Assembly (NCBI RefSeq): GCF_000379765.1
Contig: NZ_KB903443.1
Coordinates: forward strand, 1-64,000
DNA: 64,000 nucleotides
Source of the DNA: Flexithrix dorotheae DSM 6795
GTDB taxonomy: Bacteria > Bacteroidota > Bacteroidia > Cytophagales > Flammeovirgaceae
Direction: 5' to 3'
Within the stretch, counting starts at the first letter, position 1. Every line of letters begins with the position of its first letter. Below the pieces are notes generated by a model that worked only from the letters and a program-made list of their open reading frames with translations, ran no database searches and was not told the origin of the DNA. Below are positions 54,020 through 63,751 of the stretch, piece by piece. The translations under genes and the position numbers were made by a program.

Positions 54020-55300
54020 CTAATATAAATAATAAGGTTTGGACATGGCTTTAAATGTATCCACATCCTTTTCCCAATACCACTTTACTTTTTCATAATT
54101 AAAATCCTGGGTAAAAATTTCCCTTATCTTGTTACTTCCGCAAACTTTATCAAACATATCCAGTCTGGAAGGTTCGCACAATTCGAAAGGATTTTTCTCC
54201 GGATAAAGCTCATGATTAGCCTGCATAAAATAAAATTGAACTGCAGATAGGTTTACCTTTTCATGATCTGTAATATGTACCTGCACTCCATTGAGTTCTA
54301 TACCTTTCATAGAGCTGTAGTAAGGTTTAAAGGAAATGGGACGGAAAACTATGCCCTCCATTCCAAAGCCATTCATTTTTTCTGCAAAAGCAATTGGATC
54401 AATCCAATCAGCAGCAAAGGTCTGAAAAGGGAGCGTATACCCCACCCCGATTGAAACTGAATACAATTCACCTAAAATACCTGCCATAGGATAAAAAAAC
54501 GGAGAATCTTTATGGGGAATATGAGGAGAAGTTGGTACCCATTGCAAGCCAGTCTGCTCAAAAGTCATTTCCCGTGTCCAGCCATCCATTTCTATAATAG
54601 TCAATTTACACTTTTGTTGGTTGGAAAGCAGCCCTTCTTCATTTAATAGTCCTGCAAGTTCCCCACAAGTCAGGCCATATAAATAAGGAATTTTGAACTG
54701 ACTGACAAATGACAAATACCCCTCTTCCACCAAATTTCCCTCCACTCTGTTTCCTCCAATAGGATTTGGTCTATCCAACACCACAAACTCAATATTTTGC
54801 TCGGCAGCAGCTTCCATAGCAAGTCCCATGGTACTGATATAAGTATAAGAACGGCAACCAATATCCTGAATGTCGTAAACTAAAACATCAATTCCTTCCA
54901 GCATTTCCGGACTTGGCTTTTTGGATTTGCCATAAAGAGAATAAACAGGCAGATTGGTTTTGGGATCTTTATAGAAAGGAACCCACTCTCCTGCTGAATG
55001 ATCGCCCCTCACCCCATGCTCTGGACCCATTAAAACTTTCAGTTCCACATTGTTTGCTTCAAACAAAATATCTACTGTAGATTTTAAATTGCGGTCCACC
55101 CCGGTTGTGTTGGTAATCAGCCCTACTTTTTTTCCTGCCAACTCCTTAAAGTTTCTGTCTCTCAGAACTTCTATTCCGGTTTTTACAATTGTTTTTGACT
55201 TTTCCAGGTTAGTTGAATTTATTTCTGAGGCAGTGGTATTGGTACAAGATGAATAAATGTGCCCCAAAAAAAAGACAATAAGAGAGAACTTTATGCGCAT
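54020..55300 (-). CDS. NamZ-like (DUF1343) exo-beta-N-acetylmuramidase
   Basis: A 426-residue lipoprotein (lipobox YSSCT, cysteine near 19) of the DUF1343 family. Motifs seen: KKVGLITNTTGVD (about 57), MGPEHGVRGDHSAGE (about 90), VYDIQDIGCRSYTYISTM (about 142), VLDRPNPIGG (about 173) and YGLTCGELAGLLN (about 210). The characterised member NamZ cleaves terminal N-acetylmuramic acid from peptidoglycan fragments, which suggests cell-wall recycling in the periplasm. No murQ/nagZ gene is nearby. A terminator upstream separates it from the purF-like gene. Confidence 0.83.
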   Translation of the reverse strand: MRIKFSLIVFFLGHIYSSCTNTTASEINSTNLEKSKTIVKTGIEVLRDRNFKELAGKKVGLITNTTGVDRNLKSTVDILFEANNVELKVLMGPEHGVRGDHSAGEWVPFYKDPKTNLPVYSLYGKSKKPSPEMLEGIDVLVYDIQDIGCRSYTYISTMGLAMEAAAEQNIEFVVLDRPNPIGGNRVEGNLVEEGYLSFVSQFKIPYLYGLTCGELAGLLNEEGLLSNQQKCKLTIIEMDGWTREMTFEQTGLQWVPTSPHIPHKDSPFFYPMAGILGELYSVSIGVGYTLPFQTFAADWIDPIAFAEKMNGFGMEGIVFRPISFKPYYSSMKGIELNGVQVHITDHEKVNLSAVQFYFMQANHELYPEKNPFELCEPSRLDMFDKVCGSNKIREIFTQDFNYEKVKWYWEKDVDTFKAMSKPYYLY

Positions 55301-55356
55301 AAAGCAGGTAGGTTATTTATGTTTAGGTTATTAAAAAATCTTGGGAAATAGTTTTA

Positions 55357-55402
55357 ATAAATCAGCCCTTTCGAAAAATACTTCAAAAGGGCTGATTTTT
55401 AT
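55357..55402. terminator. Terminator after purF-like gene
   Basis: AATCAGCCCTTT (55360-55371) pairs with AAAGGGCTGATT (around 55385-55397) over a 13-nt loop. On the minus strand a T-rich tail follows. It lies between the purF-like stop and the namZ-like start. Confidence 0.78.
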
Positions 55403-55413
55403 AAAGACAAAAT

Positions 55414-57306
55414 TTAATAAGCTCTTTTCACTTTGCCATCCATAAAATACATAAATGATTTGTTTACCACTCTGTTTCCACCAGGAGTAGGATAATCTCC
55501 GGTAAAATACCAGTCTCCTTTATGATTCGGACAAGCTTTATGAAGATTTTCAACTTTTTGGAAAATCACGGAAATATCAGCTTTAATATGGTCTTGTTTA
55601 ATGATTGCAGCCACCTCATTCGAAATTTCTTCATCTGTAAATGGCGCATAAATTTCTTTCACATGGTTTTCTACATCTGAATTCCCATGTTTTAAGGAAG
55701 CTTTACATTTATCATATACTTCATCCAGAAGTTTTTCCCTACCCGTCTTTTTAATCAAACTCATAGCCGCCCTAAATGCCACAAAATCAGACATTCTGGA
55801 CATATCAATGCCATAGCAATCAGGGTAACGAATTTGAGGGGCAGAAGAAACCACAATAATTTTCTTGGGCTCAAGTCTGTCAAGCATATTGATAATGCTC
55901 TTTTCCAGGGTGGTTCCTCTTACTATTGAATCATCAATGACCACAATGGTATCTTTGTTCTTCTCAATTACTTCATATGTGGTATCATATACGTGAGTCA
56001 CCAAATCATTTCTTCCCTCATCATCAGTAATAAAAGTTCTAAGCTTCACGTCCTTTATCACCAGTTTTTCTATCCTTGGCCTAAAGGAAAGTACTTTCTC
56101 CAACTCCTTATCATTCAATCCCTTTTTTATAGCATTTAACCGCTCTTTCATGAGCTGATCGTCAATGCCCTTTGTCATTCCAAGGAAAGAGGTTTCAGCT
56201 GTATTCGGGATATAAGAAAAGACTGTGTTTTCAAAATTGTATTTCAATTCCTCCATAATTTGGGGAATTAATAATTCTCCAAGTTTTTTCCTTTCCTCAT
56301 AAATTTCCGGATCTGAACCTCTGGAAAAATAAATTCGCTCAAAACTACAGGACTTTTTCGGCAGCCTTTTCATATAAGCATGTTGCCCAAATTTCCCATC
56401 TTTTCCGATAATCAGGGCATTTCCAGGCTCAATTTCCTGAATCTGATTATACTCAATATTAAATGTAGTTTTTATGGCCGGCTTTTCAGAAGCTACTACT
56501 ACCACTTCGTCATCAGCATAATAATAGGCAGGTCTGATTCCGGCAGGATCTCTGGCTACAAAAGCAGCCCCAAATCCGGTAAGCCCGGCCATGGCATATC
56601 CTCCATCAAAATCTTTACAAGAGCGAATTAATATATTCTGGATATTGAGTTCATCAGAAATTTTTTCGGTAATGATGGTATTTGAAAAACCTAAATCCTT
56701 ATACTTTCTGAATAAAGTCTGGTTTTCTTCATCCAAAAAATGTCCTATTTTCTCCAGAACAGTAACTGTATCAATTTTCTCGATGGGATGTTGTCCTAGT
56801 TCTACCAGGTTATCAAATAACTCATCCACATTGGTCATATTGAAATTACCCGCCATGATTAAATTCCGGCTTTTCCAGTTATTTCGCCTGATCATTGGAT
56901 GGCAATATTCTTCCCCATTCTTACCATGAGTACCATACCTCAAATGGCCCAAATATAATTCCCCCATAAAAGGCAGATTATTTTTGAGCCATTTAGCACT
57001 CATATATTTTTCCGGGTGTTCATTTCTGGCTTTTTCAAGCTTTTTGTTCACCTTCCCAAAAATATCCATAATAGGTTGGGCAGCAGCGGAACGATATCGG
57101 GTAATAAACTTCTTCCCGGGCTTCTGATCAATTTTAATATTCACCGCTCCTGCACCGTCCTGACCCCGGTTATGCTGCTTTTGCATCAGCAAATACAACT
57201 TATTAATCGCCCAGGTTGGAGTCCCATATTTATCAATGTAGTATTGCATTGGTTTCCTTAGCCTGATTAAAGCTATACCACACTCGTGCTTAATTTTGTC
57301 GCTCAT
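55414..57306 (-). CDS. Amidophosphoribosyltransferase-like protein
   Basis: A 630-residue PurF-type enzyme: a class II glutamine amidotransferase domain (nucleophile cysteine 9 in HECGIALIRL, after an eight-residue propeptide) and a phosphoribosyltransferase domain with the PRPP loop VVIDDSIVRGTTLEKS (about 446). Motifs HLRYGTHG and AGNFNMTNVDELF fit the glutaminase. It is longer than E. coli PurF (about 505) and diverges in linkers. Bacteroidota often carry such a second PurF homologue besides canonical PurF; its in vivo role is uncertain. The leader is about 220 nt long with a hairpin. Confidence 0.85.
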   Translation of the reverse strand: MSDKIKHECGIALIRLRKPMQYYIDKYGTPTWAINKLYLLMQKQHNRGQDGAGAVNIKIDQKPGKKFITRYRSAAAQPIMDIFGKVNKKLEKARNEHPEKYMSAKWLKNNLPFMGELYLGHLRYGTHGKNGEEYCHPMIRRNNWKSRNLIMAGNFNMTNVDELFDNLVELGQHPIEKIDTVTVLEKIGHFLDEENQTLFRKYKDLGFSNTIITEKISDELNIQNILIRSCKDFDGGYAMAGLTGFGAAFVARDPAGIRPAYYYADDEVVVVASEKPAIKTTFNIEYNQIQEIEPGNALIIGKDGKFGQHAYMKRLPKKSCSFERIYFSRGSDPEIYEERKKLGELLIPQIMEELKYNFENTVFSYIPNTAETSFLGMTKGIDDQLMKERLNAIKKGLNDKELEKVLSFRPRIEKLVIKDVKLRTFITDDEGRNDLVTHVYDTTYEVIEKNKDTIVVIDDSIVRGTTLEKSIINMLDRLEPKKIIVVSSAPQIRYPDCYGIDMSRMSDFVAFRAAMSLIKKTGREKLLDEVYDKCKASLKHGNSDVENHVKEIYAPFTDEEISNEVAAIIKQDHIKADISVIFQKVENLHKACPNHKGDWYFTGDYPTPGGNRVVNKSFMYFMDGKVKRAY

Positions 57307-57430
57307 TTTTTAATACAGATATTTACCCCTCACCGGGAATTTTAGTTGTTGATTAAATAAAGCTAAGTACCAGTACCTTTATAATATTGAGCAACATCAT
57401 CCCAATACCAATCAGTTCCGGCAAATTATA

Positions 57431-57452
57431 TGGTGGTCAGTTTTGTCCACCA
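57431..57452 (-). other. Hairpin in purF-like 5' leader
   Basis: TGGTGG (57431-57436) and CCACCA (57447-57452) pair across a 10-nt loop within the long leader of the purF-like gene. It does not match any riboswitch I know; it may affect translation or transcript stability. Confidence 0.35.
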
Positions 57453-57530
57453 CTTACCTACCCTTGTTAACCAAATTTGACTAAACATTCAAATAGCAAA
57501 TATTGACTTAACGCTGGTGTATTATTCCTG

Positions 57531-57538
57531 CAAAAGTA
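57531..57538 (-). promoter_or_regulatory. Bacteroidota -7 box TACTTTTG (minus strand)
   Basis: Exact TAnnTTTG match on the minus strand, about 225 bp upstream of the purF-like start, implying a long leader. The -33 region is weak. Confidence 0.4.
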
Positions 57539-57700
57539 AATGAAGATATTTTAGAAACACTGGGAAAGAATTAATTTTTCGATGGGATAATCAATTTTCT
57601 CTTTGATTTCCCTTTTAAGCCTTTTCAGGTGAATTTTTAAGACTTCTTGTTAAATATTTATAAAACCAAAGGAAAATAGAGGTGGATTTTAAAATACCTT

Positions 57701-57708
57701 TAAATTTG
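57701..57708 (+). promoter_or_regulatory. Bacteroidota -7 box TAAATTTG
   Basis: Exact TAnnTTTG match 19 bp before the ATG of the DUF6452 gene; transcription would begin about 12 bp before the start codon. Supports ATG 57727 over the upstream GTG. Confidence 0.5.
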
Positions 57709-57726
57709 CCCCTAAATTTTTTGCAG

Positions 57727-58320
57727 ATGAGAATTATTTTGAAATTTGGTTGGGTTTATATTTTTCTACTTTTTGCTGGATGTAATGATTGTGAACCAGT
57801 AGCAGATCCTGGGAATACACTTATTGTATCTTTTTATGAAGTGAAAAATTATTTATGTGATGACAAACTCGTAAGACAAAAAGTCCCTTTCTTATCTATT
57901 AAAGAAAAAGACAACGACAATATCCTTTATCCTGCAGATACTCCTGAAAGTGATTCCTTGATAACGACCGACAATATTACCTATGCATTGCCAATGCCTT
58001 TTGATAAAGATAACTCCACTTATGAATTTGTTTACCCTAAGCCATTAATCAAAACCTATACTTTTGAAGGAGAAACAAGATCAGATACATTGGCTAATCT
58101 AAGTCCGGATTTTTTAGAGGTTTCCTTTCTAAGAAAAGTAATTTTTGAAAGTCCTGATTGTGGCCTCATTCAACAATTGAGTAACATAAAATTAAATTCT
58201 GAATATCCTTCAACCTCATGTGATAAAGAGGCTAAGAAACTGATTGGGTTTGAGGCTGGAGAGGTTTTTATCGATGCCTTACAATCAAATGACACCACAA
58301 ATATTAGAATATTCTTTTAG
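57727..58320 (+). CDS. DUF6452-like lipoprotein
   Basis: A 197-residue lipoprotein, start ATG 57727 (lipobox LFAGCNDCE, cysteine near 20); a GTG at 57682 would add 15 residues before the signal and precede the -7 box. The mature part is beta-rich with conserved cysteines (LCDD, ESPDCGLIQQL, STSCDKEA). It pairs with the following DUF6048 gene, an arrangement I recall from Bacteroidota. Location: outer envelope. Function unknown; the two may form one complex. Confidence 0.7.
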   Translation: MRIILKFGWVYIFLLFAGCNDCEPVADPGNTLIVSFYEVKNYLCDDKLVRQKVPFLSIKEKDNDNILYPADTPESDSLITTDNITYALPMPFDKDNSTYEFVYPKPLIKTYTFEGETRSDTLANLSPDFLEVSFLRKVIFESPDCGLIQQLSNIKLNSEYPSTSCDKEAKKLIGFEAGEVFIDALQSNDTTNIRIFF

Positions 58321-58322
58321 AC

Positions 58323-59237
58323 ATGACCTTAATACGACCACTATATAAAAAGAAACCTGTGATGAATTGGTGCTCTAAAAGCTATTCCCGGTTATACAAA
58401 CCCAATATAGTAATATCCCTCATTTTTATGCTACTATTGGTTTCCAGCATTTCCAAGGCGCAGAAACCTGAAATTGAGCAGGCAGAGAAGGACAAAAAGG
58501 TAAAAGAAGAAAAGCCCAGGAAAGAAAAAAAAGAGTGGGAAAATCTCCAGATTTATGGGGTAAGACTTGGGACGGATATTGTGCGGCTGTCAAGTTTAAT
58601 TTTTGATTCGAATGTAGACCATCAGGAATTCAATTCTGATTTGATTTTAAACAATAAATATTTTATTGCCTTCGACTTTGGAGCATCACAAATCAACCGA
58701 AACAACCAATTTAATGATTTTGATACCTACAAAAGCGAAGGTACTTATTTTAGAATTGGAGCGGATTACAACCTGATCAGGAAAGCTACAGATGATGACG
58801 GTGTCTCCCTTGGTCTTCGGTATGCCAGGTCATCGTTCAAACACACTTCTACCTATAGAATTGAAGATCCGTATTGGGGAACAACTGGAGAGGAAGGTAC
58901 CTCCAGCTATTATACAAATACAGTTGAGGAAAATAAATTAAGTGCTGACTGGATCGAATTTGTAGTAGGTCTTAAATTAATGGTTTTTAATAATTTTTAC
59001 CTTTCTCCCAATCTTAGATTTATGTTTAAATATTCTGTGGATGATCCTCAGGAAATTCTGGAAATTGCTGAAATTCCGGGGTATGGCAAGGCTAAAAACA
59101 ATACCAATGTGAATACGAGCCTTACCCTGAGTTACAGAATTCCTCTGGTGAAGAAATTGAGAAATCCAGGCAAAAAGAAAAAGGAAACAGCACCAATAGA
59201 AGGCACTGCCCCTACTGAGGAAAATCCGAACAATTAA
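58323..59237 (+). CDS. DUF6048-like outer-membrane protein
   Basis: A 304-residue protein starting 2 bp after the DUF6452 stop, so translationally linked. The N-terminal hydrophobic segment (about 28-46, SLIFMLLLVSSISKAQ) is a signal, with an unusually long basic lead; a start at an internal methionine (58362 or 58428) is possible. A lysine-rich stretch (KEEKPRKEKKEW) precedes strands of a small beta barrel (residues 80-280, alternating aromatics). Its stop overlaps the convergent transglycosylase stop. Probably an outer-membrane protein of unknown role. Confidence 0.66.
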   Translation: MTLIRPLYKKKPVMNWCSKSYSRLYKPNIVISLIFMLLLVSSISKAQKPEIEQAEKDKKVKEEKPRKEKKEWENLQIYGVRLGTDIVRLSSLIFDSNVDHQEFNSDLILNNKYFIAFDFGASQINRNNQFNDFDTYKSEGTYFRIGADYNLIRKATDDDGVSLGLRYARSSFKHTSTYRIEDPYWGTTGEEGTSSYYTNTVEENKLSADWIEFVVGLKLMVFNNFYLSPNLRFMFKYSVDDPQEILEIAEIPGYGKAKNNTNVNTSLTLSYRIPLVKKLRNPGKKKKETAPIEGTAPTEENPNN

Positions 59238-60220
59238 TGTCCAATCATTTCTTCTGAAATTGAATCTTCGATTTCAGAGGAAGTATTCAATTCTGATTGC
59301 AAATCAAATGAGGCAGGTACAATTACCGGAATTTTTAAAATCACGGGTTCATCCACGGTAAGTGTTTTTCCCTTTATCCAGGGGTTATGCCTCACCAACA
59401 GTTTGTAATTGATGCCCTGACCCAGTGCAAAATCCACCAGATTATCAATACTTTCAGTAATTTGAATTTCTTTGGTATCCTCAATTTTATACTTCTGGCT
59501 GTCTTTCAGGTTAAATTTGTATTTGTCAGGATTGGTGAAAATTTCTTTAAAAGCCATTGCTTTAAAGACATACCTGGCCGTTTCACTATTTAGATTTAAA
59601 TCGTAATAGGAATTTACTTTTTGGTCTCTCAGGCGCCTTTCTATGCCGGTAATGCCCAGATTGTAGGAAGCCGCAGCCAAAGTCCAGCTACCAAACTTTT
59701 TATAAGCCTGTTTAAAATATTTACAAGCCACATGGGTGGATTTGATGGGGTCATACCTTTCGTCTATTTCCTCATTGATCACAAGACCAAATTCTCTTCC
59801 GGTTGTTTCCATGATTTGCCAGAAACCTGTAGCTCCAACCGGAGAAACTGCGTTGGAGAAGGCACTTTCAATAATGACCAGGTATTTTAAATCTTCGGGC
59901 AAACCATAACTCTCAAAAACCTTTTCCATCTTGGGGAACCATCGATTGGCTCTTTTAAGCATCAGATTGGTATTGGCATAATGAAATACATTTTCATGGA
60001 TTTCCCTGTCAAATTTCTCACTGATATCTGGCTCTTTTAATGGCACTTTTTCCCCACAAAAAATAAACTCACTTGGGAGTTCTATATTAAAAATTTCAGA
60101 TTCATACCTCAGTTGAGAATTGATCTGGGTATTTTCTTTGCCCTTAATTTTATCAAAAATCGTATAGGCAAGAAGCCCCAGAAACAACAAAAGGATTACC
60201 GAATTTTGTAGCGCTTTCAA
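59234..60220 (-). CDS. Lytic transglycosylase
   Basis: A 328-residue enzyme with an N-terminal membrane anchor (about 5-25) and an SLT domain of GH23 type (about 85-240). It cuts peptidoglycan glycan chains by forming 1,6-anhydro ends. The catalytic glutamate is in VIIESAFSNAVSPVGATGFWQIM (about 115), followed by ERYDPIKS, and AAASYNLGITGI. The C-terminus has a weak LysM-like segment (LAVQ/NLVDFALGQGINYKL, PWIKGKTLTV). It resembles MltD-type enzymes with LysM. It is alone; the overlap of its stop with the DUF6048 gene leaves no room for a terminator. Confidence 0.85.
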   Translation of the reverse strand: MKALQNSVILLLFLGLLAYTIFDKIKGKENTQINSQLRYESEIFNIELPSEFIFCGEKVPLKEPDISEKFDREIHENVFHYANTNLMLKRANRWFPKMEKVFESYGLPEDLKYLVIIESAFSNAVSPVGATGFWQIMETTGREFGLVINEEIDERYDPIKSTHVACKYFKQAYKKFGSWTLAAASYNLGITGIERRLRDQKVNSYYDLNLNSETARYVFKAMAFKEIFTNPDKYKFNLKDSQKYKIEDTKEIQITESIDNLVDFALGQGINYKLLVRHNPWIKGKTLTVDEPVILKIPVIVPASFDLQSELNTSSEIEDSISEEMIGH

Positions 60221-60443
60221 AAGAATTAATTTTAAAGTTAGAGACCAATGCCAATAAAATATAGAACCAGTGCCACAGGAGCTTAATTAATACAATAAAT
60301 TATCCTCTGATAATCAATTGATTAACATCACTAAAGCACGTGCGTGTTTTGTGCTGGTCACACTAATATTTTATCAATATGCTGTTCCTATCATATTAGA
60401 TTGAAAATCAGCACAGGTCTGTACATAACGATAAAAAGCCTCT

Positions 60444-61154
60444 TTAGAAGTTTGGTGACAATAAATATTTCGAATAAAAATCATCAATCACCTTCACGGC
60501 CTCGGTTGGGGAATCTACAAGGTTAAATAATTCCTGATCCCCAGGACTGATAAACTGATATTTATCCAGTAAGACTTTATTTATCCAGTTGAGCAACCCC
60601 GACCAATAATCTTTTCCCACCAATACAATTGGGAACCTGCCAATTTTTTTAGTCTGAATTAGAGTAAGTGCTTCAAAAATTTCATCTAATGTTCCAAAAC
60701 CACCGGGCATTCCAATAAAACCCTGAGAGTATTTTACAAACATCACTTTTCGCACAAAAAAGTAATCGAAATTCATCAGTTTATCCGGATCGATATAAAC
60801 ATTAGCTCCCTGTTCGAAAGGTAATTCTATATTTAAACCTACCGATTTTCCATCCTCACTTTTTGCACCTTTATTACCGGCTTCCATTACACCGGGGCCA
60901 CCACCAGTGATCACCCCATATCCATGTCTTACCAGCTTCGCAGCGATTTCTTCAGACATTTTATAAATTTCGCTATCCCGCTTGGCTCTGGCTGTGCCAA
61001 ATATTGAAACACAGGGGCCTATTCTTTCCATTTTTTCAAAACCTTCCACAAATTCCGCCATCACCTTAAAAATCACCCAGGAATTTGCACTTTTTATTTC
61101 ACTCCAGTTCTTTCGCTCGAACGCTTTTCTAATCTTGTTTTCTTCTTCACTCAT
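60444..61154 (-). CDS. LOG family protein
   Basis: A 236-residue protein of the TIGR00730/LOG Rossmann family. Motifs VITGGGPGVMEAGNKGA (about 78-94) and MPGGFGTLDEIFEALTLIQT (about 150-169) are complete. Characterised LOG proteins cleave cytokinin or other nucleotide 5'-monophosphates to base and ribose 5-phosphate; in bacteria the natural substrate is often unclear. The size matches the longer type (about 230). It is monocistronic. Confidence 0.87.
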   Translation of the reverse strand: MSEEENKIRKAFERKNWSEIKSANSWVIFKVMAEFVEGFEKMERIGPCVSIFGTARAKRDSEIYKMSEEIAAKLVRHGYGVITGGGPGVMEAGNKGAKSEDGKSVGLNIELPFEQGANVYIDPDKLMNFDYFFVRKVMFVKYSQGFIGMPGGFGTLDEIFEALTLIQTKKIGRFPIVLVGKDYWSGLLNWINKVLLDKYQFISPGDQELFNLVDSPTEAVKVIDDFYSKYLLSPNF

Positions 61155-61560
61155 AAGATTCTTGTGGTTAATTTATGATATTTGATTAAGTAGTACACAA
61201 CTGATCAAAATGGCCAAATTAAAACCAATGTCATTATAAATCAGTTCAAACAGATTTTATATCCATTTTCCGAATACATCTATAATTTATTGGCTAAAAC
61301 CTGAATTTTTAACTGTAAGAAAATCGAAAAATGGCCTTCACAAAAAATTTGCTTTATTTACTCAAATAATGCTAAAAAAATTTGGACAACGGGATTTTTA
61401 ACGTAAAATATACTAATAAAGTTTTATAATCCATTAAATCGAATCAAAAGAAACCGTATCTTAAAACTATTGAATTATTAACGCAATTGATCAGTCGATT
61501 TGGGTAATTCAAATCCTATGAGTTTTTTTGTACTACATTACCATTACCTTTCTTTTGATA
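61155..61560. other. Intergenic region
   Basis: AT-rich spacer between divergent LOG and recG genes. I see no RNA gene, terminator or convincing short frame in it. A promoter for recG is expected, but no exact -7 box is visible. Confidence 0.5.
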
Positions 61561-63651
61561 TTGAACTACTTTGAAACCAAAATAGAATTCCTTAAAGGTG
61601 TAGGACCACAAAAAGCAGCCCTGCTTAAAAAAGAACTGAATATCCATACCTTTGAGGATTTACTTGCCCATTATCCCTTCCGGCATGAAGACAGGACCAG
61701 GTTTTATAAAATTGGAGAAGTAAATGATACCCTGCCCTACGTACAGATAAAAGGTGTAATTAAGTCCATAGAAACTGTAGGTGAGGGCAGAAGGCAAAGA
61801 CTGGTGGCCACTTTGCAGGATGAAACCGGATGGCTGGATTTGGTTTGGTTTCAGGGAATTAGATGGGTAAAACCAAAATTGAAAGTTGGAGTGTCTTATA
61901 TCGTTTTTGGTAAACCTGCCAGGTTTGGTAAAAATTATAATATTTCCCACCCTGAGTTTGAAGTACTTACCCTTGCCAATGAAGCCAAAGGAGGTTTAGA
62001 ACCAGTCTATTCTACTACTGAAACACTTAAAAACAAATTTTTAGATTCCAGGGGGATAGCCAAATTACAAAGGGTTTTATTACCACAAGCCTTTGATAAA
62101 ATCCCGGAGACCTTGCCTAATTACATCCTTGAGCGTTACAAATTTATTCCCAGAAATGTGGCCATCGCCAATGTGCATTTCCCTAAGGATACCAAAATTC
62201 TTGCTCAGGCAGTTTCCAGGCTTAAATTTGAAGAGCTATTTTATGTTCAGCTCAAAATGCTGAATCTCAAGCAACATCATCATGCAAAATTCAAAGGTCA
62301 GGTATTTGCCCACATCCCTACCGTTACAGAATTTTACAATAATCATTTGCCTTTCGATCTTACCAATGCCCAAAAAAGAGTAATACGGGAAATATACAAG
62401 GATATGAAAACCGGCCACCAAATGAACCGTTTGCTTCAGGGAGATGTGGGAAGTGGGAAAACCATTGTAGCTTTTATTTGTATGCTGATGGTACTTGACA
62501 ATGAAGCACAGGCATGTATGATGGCCCCAACGGAAATTCTTGCCGATCAACATTACCAGGGGCTAAAAGAATATGCTGATAAACTGGGAATCAGGATTGC
62601 CAAACTAACAGGTTCTACCAGAAAAAAAGAGAGAGCGGTAATTCATGAAGGACTATTGAATGGGGAAATTAAAATTATTGTAGGAACACATGCACTCATT
62701 GAAGATACAGTAGATTTCCAAAATCTTGGACTTTGCGTGATTGATGAACAACATCGTTTTGGAGTAGCTCAGCGGGCAAAGTTGTGGAATAAAAGAAGTG
62801 AAGCTTACCCGCATATTTTGGTGATGACAGCCACTCCCATCCCCAGAACACTAGCCATGACTTTATATGGTGACCTGGATGTTTCTGTAATTGATGAATT
62901 ACCTAAAGGCAGAAAACCTATTCAGACTGTTCATTATTTCGATTCTAACCGACTAAGAGTTTGGGGCTTCATAAAGTCTCAGGTGAAATTAGGCAGGCAG
63001 GTTTATATTGTTTATCCATTGATTGAAGAGTCTGAAAAAATGGATTATAAAAACCTGATGGATGGCTATGAAAGTGTTTGCAGGGCATTCCCTGATTATC
63101 AGATCAGCATTGTGCATGGGAAAATGAAAGCGAAGGACAAGGACTTTGAAATGCAGCGCTTCATTAAAAAAGAAACTCAGATTATGGTGGCTACCACTGT
63201 AATTGAAGTAGGGGTAAATGTGCCCAATGCCTCCGTAATGATCATAGAAAATGCCGAAAAATTTGGACTGGCACAACTCCACCAGCTTAGAGGAAGAGTA
63301 GGAAGAGGAGCCGATCAATCCTATTGTTTATTGATGACCAGCTTTAAATTGAGCAAGGAGGGCAAAATCAGAATAGACACTATGGTAAGAACCAACAATG
63401 GTTTTGAATTAGCCGATGTGGATTTAAAACTAAGAGGACCAGGAGATTTAAGTGGTACGCAACAAAGCGGTGTGCTGGATTTGAAATTTGCAGACTTGGG
63501 CAAGGATGGGAAAATTATTCAGGAAGCCAGGAATTTAGCCAAAAGGATTTTAGAAGCCGATGCGACACTGGACAAACCAGAAAATCAGATATTAAAAAAC
63601 AGATTGAGGAAACTAGAAAAAACCCAGACTAACTGGAGTAGGATTAGTTGA
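61561..63651 (+). CDS. recG: ATP-dependent DNA helicase RecG
   Basis: A 696-residue helicase that remodels stalled forks and Holliday junctions. The TTG at 61561 is preferred because it gives the family start NYFETKIEFLKGVGPQKA; a TTG at 61528 would add eleven hydrophobic residues. The wedge/OB domain (about 45-150) is followed by GDVGSGKTIVAF (about 293), DEQHRFG (about 394), MTATPIPRTLAMT and QLRGRVGRGADQS. The order matches RecG throughout. Downstream there is only a partial unknown gene in the opposite direction. Confidence 0.96.
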   Translation: MNYFETKIEFLKGVGPQKAALLKKELNIHTFEDLLAHYPFRHEDRTRFYKIGEVNDTLPYVQIKGVIKSIETVGEGRRQRLVATLQDETGWLDLVWFQGIRWVKPKLKVGVSYIVFGKPARFGKNYNISHPEFEVLTLANEAKGGLEPVYSTTETLKNKFLDSRGIAKLQRVLLPQAFDKIPETLPNYILERYKFIPRNVAIANVHFPKDTKILAQAVSRLKFEELFYVQLKMLNLKQHHHAKFKGQVFAHIPTVTEFYNNHLPFDLTNAQKRVIREIYKDMKTGHQMNRLLQGDVGSGKTIVAFICMLMVLDNEAQACMMAPTEILADQHYQGLKEYADKLGIRIAKLTGSTRKKERAVIHEGLLNGEIKIIVGTHALIEDTVDFQNLGLCVIDEQHRFGVAQRAKLWNKRSEAYPHILVMTATPIPRTLAMTLYGDLDVSVIDELPKGRKPIQTVHYFDSNRLRVWGFIKSQVKLGRQVYIVYPLIEESEKMDYKNLMDGYESVCRAFPDYQISIVHGKMKAKDKDFEMQRFIKKETQIMVATTVIEVGVNVPNASVMIIENAEKFGLAQLHQLRGRVGRGADQSYCLLMTSFKLSKEGKIRIDTMVRTNNGFELADVDLKLRGPGDLSGTQQSGVLDLKFADLGKDGKIIQEARNLAKRILEADATLDKPENQILKNRLRKLEKTQTNWSRIS

Positions 63652-63751
63652 ACCACCGAATGTAAGCTTTTTAGGTTATCACCTTCCTCCAAACTTTTTT
63701 AATTACAAGTCTTGATATCGCTAAGACTTATACCAGTTGGAGGTATATAAA

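Noticed and set aside
60336-60343. GCACGTGC palindrome
   Set aside because: Short, likely chance occurrence, no clear promoter context.
63703-63735. AAGTCTT/AAGACTT hairpin between recG and the right-edge gene
   Set aside because: Only 7 bp and no T run on either strand, so not called a terminator.
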